From the NCBI GenBank assembly GCA_030141605.1, contig JAQGDQ010000170.1, forward strand, positions 378,001 through 442,000: 64,000 bases of DNA, written 5' to 3'. Shown here piece by piece: positions 49,741 through 61,700 of the stretch. Both the position numbers and the translations under genes were made by a program. How positions within the stretch are numbered: the first letter of the stretch is position 1; the number at the start of each line of letters is the position of its first letter. The notes under the pieces were generated by a model. The model had not been told where the DNA came from. It saw only the letters and a program-made list of their open reading frames with translations, and did no database searches. The DNA comes from Tubiluchus corallicola. Taxonomy: Eukaryota > Priapulida > Priapulimorpha > Priapulimorphida > Tubiluchidae.

Positions 49741-52700
49741 CTGAAAAAATAGAAATTACTGACTATTTTCGCTCCTCCTCTCTCTCTCTCTCTCTCTACC
49801 TATCCCTCTCCCAACTCTCCCTTTTAGTCCGGCAGCCCAGAGGGTTTTGGTCAACTGATGCACTTAAGAGGTACAGAGCTGGACGTCTGCTTGAAATGAA
49901 TAGTCTTATTCTGCACAACACTGTATAACTGCCCTCTGTTTATATAGTGCTTGCCAGAAGATTTCTGTTATGGTCCGTTAGACCTTTTTTGTATTCACAC
50001 CAAACAGCCGCCTGGGGAAGAAAACACAGAACTCACCACAATGAAAGAGTTACTTATGTTTTTCAAATCAGGGGTTCAGTGCGTCCGTGGAAACTGACGT
50101 GTATGCTCCGTAAATGGGGATAAGCAGATTAACAAACTAGATGCTACACATGCTGAGTCGTTTGAGAACTTGCCTGGTTTGTGAAGTTATGAAAGTATAG
50201 CTGCGGGATAAGTACAGGCAACGTAAAGCTGCCCAGTATAATCAAGATGTGCCTGTGTCTGCAGCTGGAACAGTAGTAGTTGTAATAATAATAACAACAA
50301 CAACAACACAAAAACTTCTGGCAAGGATTTGAAGAGGGCAACAGGTCTGGAATAAACAGTCGACATGCCTGTTTATTTGGGTCTTCTTGGTACCTTCGGT
50401 GCTTGGTCAGAGAGGGCTGGAAGGTCAAATGTTTCAGAAGAGTGTCTAGCATAGCTTAAACAGAAGGTCACTTGTCTGGCACAGCCCATTTAATGATCCA
50501 TGGTATGTCCATGTCCGACTGATACCGCTCATGTTTGACCCAACCAAATTATTTGGAACCTTAAAGGATGTCTAGCGGGTTTTACGTGGCAAAAATATTT
50601 ATCTAAGGTATTGCTACCAATTTTGTTACCATCTCTCTCCCCCTCTCCCTTTTTCTCTCTCGCCCTCTCTCTCTCTCTCTTTCGCTTTCTCTCTTACTCT
50701 CTCTCTAACTCTCCGCGTGGAGGTCTATTTGGCACGAAAGTTTGAATCGATAATGTAGTCATTGTGATTTACATCATCTGAGGGCCATTTAAATTCAATA
50801 TCTCAAATTAGGTCGTACCTCAATCGCTTTACTAAATTTAGTGACGATTCTAATGTTAATACCTTACTAAGTACTGCATTACAGATACTGTACGTTAAAT
50901 GCATTATTATCTTCTGCAATTCCTTACCTGCCGTAAAATCATTCTGATACCAATATCGATCTCCGTGTATTATAGATTCGAATTGTTTTCCGATGATGCA
51001 AGAAAACGTAGGCCCAAGATTTGCACCTGGTACCAGATCTTCAGCTAGCCCACCGACGAATAGGTCAATGCATTCTGGGCAATCACTGAAAATAATTATT
51101 GTGAACAAGACAAATTAAAAAAGCAGTAGATATTGCACGATTTTGATTTCTAGAACATTTTGATAGTGACTCTTCCTTCCGATTTATGAACATCTTCACT
51201 GACTTGTAATATCAACAAATCGTTATATAACTAACCTAAATAACCTAAGTTACCTAAGTTATCTAAATGAGCCATCTTAATGTTTTTGTTAAAACTTATA
51301 AACACATAAACATCGAAGGGTGTCGAAGAAGGGTTTATACTGGGTTCTTTGCATCCGTGTGTGCATGTGTGTCTATGGGTGGGATGAGGTTAGCATCTAA
51401 TTTTTACAGAAAGAAAACGTAAGAAAAATCAGGCAAAATTGTGCGGCCCTCTGTCAGTCATTATGCGGCGGTAATGTGCTGCGAGGATATGCAAATATAA
51501 ATGTAAATTTGCAAACGTATTTGTCGGGATAATGCAGTTTTCCATTGCATGTTCTTGCAAGCCATTTTCGAAAGTTTCCAACCATATTAATTTGGAAAAA
51601 TTCTTCGTTAATAACAATTTAATTTCATATGGTGTATTCAAATTTTATAATTTATTTAACTACAACTGCAAGAACAAAATATCTTACATTCTTGATAACG
51701 CTTCTTAATCACAATTTGTTCCTTGTTGCAATTTGTGATATACGTTACAACACGTAAATATAAATATATCTATCTATCTATCTCCCTCTCTTTCGTTCTC
51801 TCTCTCACTCCCTCCCATTCTCTCTCTCTCTCTCTCTATCTATCTCTTCTTTGAATTCTTTCATCCAATTTTTTCTCTCGTTGTCCTTTCGCTCTGTCTC
51901 TTATTTTATATTCTTGTTTTATATTTCTATGTATGTATAACACATATGTATATATATATATATTTATTTATATATATATATTTATACATATATATGTTAT
52001 ACATACATACATACATACATACATACATACATACATACATACATACATACATACATACATACATACATACATACATACATACATACATAAAACATACGAT
52101 TACAGCAAAAAAGTGAAAGTTTCTATAGTTGTTGCAAACTGTTTTTGTCTAATAACTTGCACAAATCAACATTTTACATGAAACATGAAGACACAGAAAC
52201 AAAGAATTTTGAAAAAAAAACGAGCCAAATAATTGTCTATTTACCCGTATGCCTCGATCAGCAATTGTTTATTTTCTTCGCTTATATCTGGCAAATCGTT
52301 GATACTTGAAACGTTAGTAAACGCATTACCACATATCTGGCTTGCCGTTTCTCTGTAAAAACACCACTAAAACATGACATATATGTAGTATTCAAAAATT
52401 CAGGAAATAACCGGAATTTATTATTACTATCCCTGACCCTAACAACATGTATAAAAACTACTTGGTACCTACGTAAATTATACTTTTTTACGAAGAATAT
52501 TTAAAAGATGTTTTGCATTTTCTACAGCACTTATACACTAGTCATCTTCTTTGAATTGACTTCGATGGCACCTGCATATTCCTGCAAATAAAAACCACTA
52601 AAACCAGATTGGTGAATGGGGTTTTTGTTCTAATCTAATCTAAATCTAAAGTGAAGACAATAACTGCACTCAAAGGCATCTTCAAAGTTCGGTTTGAAAC

Positions 52701-55700
52701 AGGGGCGGTGTGCATGAAGAACCTAACCTCACAACACAACAGAACATCCCTAATCTCTTACGTTTGAGCCCTTTGACCTCTAATTACTGAATTTATACAG
52801 CTCTTTTATGGAACAAAATGTTAAATGATTTAATAAAAATGAATGATAAGTAATTAATGAAAATTATTACCGCAAACCGTTATCAGAATAACCTATACTC
52901 AGTAACCACACGCTTGCATTACATTCACGTTATACAAAAAGTTTTTGTTCTTCTGGTTCTTCATGCTGTCATATCATAATCACTAATATTAACCGTATAT
53001 TTTTCCATTTGTTTACATAGATTGTATAAGTGTATTTCCAAAATAAATAAATTACTAAAATCATTTCCACTCACCTATGAGCCACATAGGAAGCCATGCC
53101 ATGTTCTCTTCCTCGCTGAATATTGATGGCAGCAAGGTCTTGTCCAAGTTGCTTATCATGATCGCGGAATAACTGGTTACGCAAATCGACCACGATAAAT
53201 CTGAAAGAAAGACAAACCAGCCTTTATTGTCACTGCTTGCCTAGATAATTATTGAATCACCAAGGCCATTTCACACAAAATTATGTTTAATGAGAGCATT
53301 TACTAACAAATGTCCAAACCTACGAATACTCTACCTATCAGTTCCCCAAGATTTGAACCTGCTCAAGGCTCGCAAAGTTGGATCTATGGTCTCAGTTGTA
53401 TCCTCTGAAAATGTTGGATTAAAGAATGTATTTGATACTCGTACATCTTCAGTGTCGTCATTAGCCCATTGACGAGTGTACTTGGATCCAACCATTGAGT
53501 GTCCAAACCTAAAAGTATGAAGACATTAATTGCTTTTCACCTTTTCCGATGTTCAAACGGTAAATGAGTAAAAGATTATAGAAATTCGGCATGGGATAAT
53601 TGAAGCACAGGTGCCTTTCCTCATCATCGAAATAACTTAATTTGTTATTTTTTCAATTGTTTGCCTCAACTTCAGTGTATATGTTATTACTGTACCTTTG
53701 CTCTTAACAAACATAAGTTGCGTAATTTCAGCAAAGCTGAAGCATCTGCGACATGGTTCACATTAAATGCCATGCATGTAGCAGGCCTAAATAGCCGGTT
53801 CATTCACATAAAAGCCTGTTAACCAAACCGATTCATTGTTTTTTAACTAACGGTGTCAACAGGTTTAATTGGAAACCTCCTGCCTTCTAATCTGAATGAC
53901 TAATAAGAACAGCAACTAAAGTAAACACCCAAACTCCTGCAAAATAAATGAAACGATGATAGCCCTATCCATCATTTAAATTATACTATACTTAGCAGAA
54001 CTGCAGAATTTTTGTTATTCTTGCGATGATCCTTATGTAATGAAACTCTTCAGAACATCTTAAAGTACCTAGTGTCTAATGTCTATATACACGAGAGCTA
54101 TGTTGCACTGTCACTGGTAAGTAGAATTTATATTTATGTAGGCTTTTTTATCTAGCTTGCATTCGTACACACCGTACAGCGCACATGCACACAGCGCAAG
54201 TCGTACGTTAATGCAAAGATAACGTATATATATATACATAGATATACATATATAATAACTATGTTAACAATTCTTGGAAGCATACGCACATGCACTTACA
54301 CAAAACTTACATATCGACACACTATATTTAGTATGTGTAGTATTTTAGCACGTACCTAAAGGCTGCAGTAGAGAACGAGTTGTCTATAGTTGCGTCATAG
54401 GATATATTGTATCCTAATGTAACATAATCAGCTGAATTTAAATGGAATTTTGTTAGATCCTCAGATGAAAAGATTCCAGGCAAAAATTCTTGTTGTGTTA
54501 TCACCTGATGCATAAAAATTTATTCATTACATCTGGTTCACAATGCAATACAATACAATACAGTATAATATAATGTAACACCACATACAAAGATAATAAA
54601 CATAAATGATCGGTTTAACATCATCATACATTTTATGTAAGAACAATACATTTAAAGAAAAAAGAATAAGATCATAAATAAATAACCCGAATAACTGAGG
54701 AAAACAAATATGAGTGAATAAGTGAATTTCAAAGTTAATTGCGATATTAAAATTATATTCAATTATGTGGGCCTTATTGTTGTTGTGCAAGTTCATTTCT
54801 TAATTAAAACATTTCGTAAAAAAATTGATGCTAATATCGTAATCTCGTAATCATCACTGGTAAGAAAGATTTTGAGTTTATGCTCATCAGTAAGTGATAT
54901 AAAAGTTGGACTCAAAACACAAATTTCATTAATCAGACACTCTCTAATATTATTATGTTTTTACAACTTAGAAGGTAGTGCTATTCATTTTCGTTGCTAG
55001 TACATTCGTTGCTGAATATGGGAATTTTCGGAAATTAGTGGCGTTCTTTTTCAATGAAATGGCTATGAGCGCTTATACGTATTTTAGTGAAGTTATATAT
55101 CTATTGCTAGCGTTTTTAATGAATATGTAGTAATATTAACAAATGGATTTAAGCTTCGAGTTACGTTCTTAATTTAATATTTTCTCCACGCTTTCCTTTT
55201 TCTTTGGATACTTAAAATTTCCAGTAAGACTAATAGTTTGATAAAAGTTTAAGTTTTAAAGATTTAACAAACGGACTGGTATCCGATATGCTCCGAGATC
55301 TCAAATGTTTAAAAAACCTGTATGAGTTAGTATATTTGAAGAGTAGCTAACAGTCCAGAATTTTTGTTCACAAGTATCACATTTTCATAATAACAATGTG
55401 AGAAAAAACAATTTCCTGGATCCTTATCCTTTGAGCACCTTTTGTTGTAAAAAAAAGTGTGCAAATCTCGCACGAGTATAATGCAACTGGTTTGATCGGG
55501 GTGTCAAATAATTTCATTACATACATTTATTTCTGTATTTGTGCCCTGTAGTCTTTATCTAAGTTTGGCAGCCTTACTATGCAACTCTTGTTCAGCTGCA
55601 TTAAAGGAGCCACTGTCAGTAAAGGCTATTCCTAGATACGTATACCTTTGAACAATTTGCAGGTTATCGTTACCTAATGTGAATGCATTTTTAGTAATTT

Positions 55701-58700
55701 TGCAGCCTCCTTTATTAATGATAAAGACATTAATGACCCATTAAAGATAATGACATCTGTCTGATTTTGGTCCAAAAGATAGCCGTGAAGACGAATTTGT
55801 TACCCTAATTTCTGCACCTCAGCCACAACAATGGCATCAAGAGAGCAAAAGTTCTATCTTGTGGCCACAACAATTAAACAATTTTTTGAAAATGTCAAAA
55901 GCGTCTCTACAGTTTTTTAAGAATATGTAGAAGTCAACCATTTGGAACTTGAGCACTTTATGCCGCGCTAATTGCGTATCGCGCACCTGCATTTCTGCAC
56001 CAACTATTCTTCTTGCTTCTTGGAAAATTTGTTCATCCTCCCATTCAGGTTTTTCTGCACTAATGGCTGTTGCAATGCGATTGTGTTCTCTGAGGAAAAG
56101 AACTTGGAGTACTTGCTGCCCAAGTTGCTCATTAGCTCTTTCGTCTCCTATAAGAACAACACCAATTCAGACCAATAATTATCTCTCGCAGGCGGCACTC
56201 GATTTGTCTGTTGGCTTTAGATAACGATTATTATTAGTATTATTACCATTATTATTGTTATTACAGTGGCATGATGTTATGCCTTCGAACGTCATATAAA
56301 AACTTGTAACCAAATGATGGTTACAATTTTAATTTATTAGTAAAGTAAACTACACGTACACATCATGTTTGATTTCAATTAAGTTTGTTATAAGGTTTTG
56401 CTTAATTAGGTGTCACGTACCTCCATCATAACAAGCAACAGCGTTACCGTCGTTATCTTCACAACTACCATCAACTGCGCTTTTAGGTAAAACAGGTCTT
56501 CCGCCAGTAATTTCAGTTGTCTTCATAAGCCCTTGATAACAGCAGTAAGCCACACTTGAACCACACATTAAACTGCAAACTTCTGTACAATTTAGTTTAG
56601 CTTAGCATGTTCAAAGATTAATGCTTGTATATTTTACGTAATTGGTTTACTTTGTAACCTTCTAATTACTACCGGATCATTTGAATTACGTATATGTAGT
56701 ATATGATATCCTTTGTGTTTATGATCTTTGCTCGTCGGAATTTTCAAATTTTGAGATTTGTTCAAATAAATATCAAAACAGAAAAAGGAAGTAGTGCACA
56801 AAGTCACCTTTTGCTCAAGCAATTTCAACTTGTTTTATTTCACTTATGTATTTTTGCCCACTCTGCTTCTCATAAATTAATGTACAAATTTATTGCGACT
56901 TAGAAGGCTAAAAGGAATTAGTACATTCACGGAAACACCAGTCCTTGTGCCTGTTAAAGGAAATATTTTTCACGAGTGGTTTAAAGTACCCAAAATAATT
57001 AGTTTGCAAATGACCATGTTACTAATGAACTCAGTACGAGTACGAAGAACTCACCACCACTGTGTTCCCGTAGGCGATCTACTGTCTCTGAATCAGATCC
57101 ATAGACAACAGAACCATCTATGTACGCGGTTATTTGATTTATCTGTTCTCTGTGACCTAAAACACAAAAGTTAGCCCCAATGCATAACTTACAAATGCTT
57201 TTCATTAGTGCCATACACATCAATTTCCGATATTAATAAAAGTTTGAAGCTTGAAAATTTCGCTCATTCGAAACCAAGGTCTTCTGGTATTCAGGCAGCT
57301 ATCCTACCCATTGCACTACAAAGGTACAATGACGTTTGCGGAATTTACACTGTAGGCCACTAAGACTGTCAACGGTGAACCACTGTCCACACGGTATCAA
57401 GACATAGAGCAAAACAATCAGACAAACCCATGAAAGTAATACTAACATAGAAAGTCTGAAAACTCTGCGGACTGTCTGAAAATTAGAAAGTCTGAAAAAG
57501 TTTACGTTCTGATATACAAACCCGTTTCACATTCTCCAGGCATAGAGCGCACGATGGGAATGCACATTAGAGTTTGCTTCCCTCCATAGAATGGGTCGTT
57601 CTGGTCTACATCTATCGAATAACACTTGTCACTTTGCTGGTCTCCAGTTGCAGTCAACGGACAACACTCAACTAGAACACAAAACATGTTGTCAAAAACT
57701 GTTTTGCTTGCGGTTTAACTTACGGTCGTCATAATAAAAAGTAACATATTTCATCAATTTATGATCAGAAATGACATAAATTCAACAATACTGGTCACTT
57801 CCTTGTCATTTAACTTGTGGAGATCAGTAAACATTTTAAATACTAGAATTTGGTAAAGAAATAAAATTTTTAAATTGTTTATAACAAAAGCAATATCCGT
57901 TTCATAAACTACCCACTATATAATAAATTTTATTACATTTTTATTAGGTAAATTCAAGTTTCTACTGCACTTAGCAGTAAATGTTAGAAAATCACTGGTA
58001 AAGAAATATCCTTATTGTGTTTTGTATTGTATCATTAGTGGAATTTGCAGCGTGTCGGTATTTATTGGTGGACAGCAGTTGTAACATATAAATATTACAA
58101 CAATAAGTAAGATGTATAATGAAGCACATTATCACATTATATGTCTTAATTATAACTGAAATCAAAAGATTCATAAGGCATAATGTCTTAAATGCGTTAG
58201 CATTCAACTTTTTACTCCTTTCAAAGAACTTTCCTGAAGTTGGATAGGTTGTGATTATTGTAGTTGTCGCAACATAAATTATATGAAATATTTACGTCCC
58301 CCTTAGTCTCCTGGACTGGTGGAAGTCAAATATGTGTTGTTGCTGGATGAGTTGTTACAAGGCATACAGTAATACCGTGAACACTAATTAACTTAACAAA
58401 ATGCTAAAATGCAACATACCATCTAAATCGTCGTAAGTTGGTGTATGGGTGATATCGTGGTCCAAATACTGCCCCCATTGCATCAAGAATAATGAGTCAT
58501 CGTCGGTAAATGTAGCAGTGACGTTGTGATAATCAACAGATATACTGCGAGTATTTGGAAGAGCTTCACTACTGCCATCGCTCAGTTTTCTGCATCGTGG
58601 TTCACTTACTATTTGAAAATAGAAAGAAAATGTATTTAGCAGGAGGGTTGAGGAAGAATGTATTTTTCTCAACATAAAATGGTGGCGAACTTTTTGTCCC

Positions 58701-61700
58701 CATTATAAAACAATTTTTAGAATACTAGTAAAATTCAAACAGTTTGTAAGATGGTTTTGAGCAAAACTTTACTTGATATGTATAAATAACATGTGAACCC
58801 ACATAGTGACTGTAGGTTTGTTAATCCTAAATTTTCATGACGCGAGCGTTAAGGCTGATGGAGACCACCGATCAATCATGGAATTTTAGCACTAATAAAT
58901 GATTAATAATGATGGGAACTCACCAGTGTGGTTCTGGCTTTCAGAACACGCTACAAGCATTTTTATATCTTATCAGGCCTCTCTGTGACAGTAGAGTAAA
59001 TGGCAAAATAAGAACAGTGAAATAAAGGTTGCATACTTATTTAAATACAGCTAACAACACATCAATTAGCAATTATCAATCTGGTTAGCGACAACAAGAT
59101 AAGCCGCTTTAACACGGTCCGGCATGATCTCTGCATTAAATAACACATGGCGTGAGTAACGTATATATAAATATCTGGAGTCTAGCCATTAGTTCCAAAG
59201 TCTCCAGAGAATAATTGGTCTTTTAGGCAAAGTAAGAAGGTGTGCAAACCTGAGTTCTTATAAAGAAACGCTAAGGTACCTCACCAAATACATTCCGTCC
59301 ATACAGTGATAAACTTAAGTGACTGCACTACCTCAAATGGTAGCGTCCTAGTAAGAATACCATCATCCAAGCACAACACAACCAGAGAACGCTCTGGCTA
59401 AAGGTGAATCACTACTCAAAGCCCATGCTTCAATGATTTCAAATCTGTATTAGTATTATGAGCTTTTAACAGTAGCCAGTAGACGGTAGCAAACAGCAAG
59501 GCAGGACCAGCCAATAGTTTATATATTTATGCAAGATAGTTATTGTCCAAAAGAACACCTAAATAACACAACCAGCTTACACAGTTTTCACCAATTTTTC
59601 TTTAAATGTTTAATAACTTTAAATGGGGGTCAAACGTCAATGATCATCTTTGCCTAAAATTCACATCAATGATGATTAGGATAAGTGCTAAATATTAAAA
59701 GAATAATTCAAAAAATAATCTTATCAATTTAAGGCATTACTCATTGAGAAAGGCGAACTTGCAAATATGAAATAAAAAAATTGCAGCCAAGATGAAAAAT
59801 AGTTGAAATATATCAAATTTGAATTAACACATGTATTATCAATTAATTTTCGTAAACACACTGTTTAATGTGAATTCAATGTAAAAATTCAGATTTTTAT
59901 GAAAATCCAATACGGCTTTGTTACAAACTAATCATTGCAATAAGCAGGAATGAAGTTATATTATCTCAGCTATATAAAATTATGGAATTATTAGTTCTTG
60001 GGAATAATAAGTCGTAGTGTTGAGATCATCGAACTACAATTTAAAAAACTGTAGATGAGAGTCAAAAAATTTAAGATCATCATCAGCTTGGCAAAATTAC
60101 ATGTTTCGTCACAGTAATACTCCAATAGGAAATAAAAATGTGAAATCCCACTGGCCCCAGTAGTGCATGCTTGTTGCTGCAATGGGTCAGGCTTTTATTC
60201 ATTCACTGGAGCAGATCAAAAGACAAATTTGATATTGGCAGTCACCAAATAAGTATTCTGTTAAGGTTGTATCTCTATTTGCTCTCTGCGTTCCCTCGGA
60301 AATTGTAACCCTCAGAGTGATAGTATCTGACATAGAAGAAGATATTGAAGCATTTGTATCTCATCTGTATTATGAGCCTGGTACTAGTTACAAGCTCCGA
60401 GCTTGCAGCCTAAACAAGGAGTTTAAATGAGACAATCGCATCGCAAGGGCTCATTGCCAAGTCATGATGTAATTTCAAGAGAATATTTTTGAACTACAGC
60501 CATCACAAGCTATAGAATACAGATATAAATTAGAAGCAAATAGATTTTTGGCAAACCCAACAAAAGACCCTCCTCTGGCAATCACACACCTTACCGAATG
60601 AGCAAGCAAGAGACCAACTGTCAGCCAAATGCTCAGGCAGGTCACAAAAGTGTCACTGTTCAGTAGTGTGCACATATGAGACAGATGAGGACATATGCAG
60701 TAATGTGAGTAAGGAAGTCCAGGGATCGATGGAGAAGGAAGAGGACAGTGACCCACTAAAGTGTAAGCTGAACTTTCCACAAGATTCATGTCAGGTATTG
60801 TAAGACTAAATTTACAATTTATATGTATTGTATCATTAAGAATGTGTTTGCAGATAATTTTGTTCATACATGTATTTTGTAAGCTAATGTTCATAAAACC
60901 GACCTAAAGGTAAAATTGGCTGAACCTGGCTAATTAGTTGATAAAATGATGTCAATTATTAAAATGACAACACATTCAATATAGCAAGGCAAAAAGGTGG
61001 GTCACACCCAAATGCCTCCGGCAGATGATGAAATTTATGCTGTTACTTATGCGAGCAAATTCATTTTAATTAATCGATAACCTAGCTACATTTATACTTA
61101 CTGCTGCAGATAGGCGAAAATCCAACAGCTGACATCCAGCGACAGCAAGCAAATGTGTGATTTTCCACAAGACGACCGATTCGTTGAATTGGTCGGTTAG
61201 AAACAATGTGCGCGACACTGGCGCGCATGCTCACGAACATTCCTTACAAAAACTCATTTACCTCTATTCTATCAATAAATTTACCCTATTGTTGCTGTAA
61301 AGAAGCAGATAAGCTTCTTTGAGATTTCCAATTATCCGTGATGAGTTTAAAATCCTGCCTAGAGCCAGAAGATTGCAAAGAATTAATTATTAGTATTTGG
61401 TGTCCTAGCTATTATAGTGAAATCCCACAAAAAGTACAACTGCAGAAGCTACAAATTATACGTTTCTAATCTTATAAACTTACTTCCATCACAGTAATCA
61501 GCCGCAAATTGTCTGCGATAAGTCGTTACCGCTTGTCCCCAAGTCGGATTGTCGATATTGTTACAAGATCCATCGTAGGTTCTACATTAAGCATAGAAAA
61601 GTGTAGGTCACGAATACAACTGAAAAAATATTCTCACTAATAGCAATAGGTTTATTTAACTTGTTATTTTTGCTACTATACGTCTGTATCTAATTAAACT

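Noticed and set aside
55949-56224. 91-codon plus-strand open frame
   Set aside because: Antisense shadow of peroxidase B exon 10.
60475-60894. 139-codon open frame in intron 5 of peroxidase B
   Set aside because: No recognisable domain; it lies wholly inside an intron of a well-supported gene. Possibly part of an old insertion.
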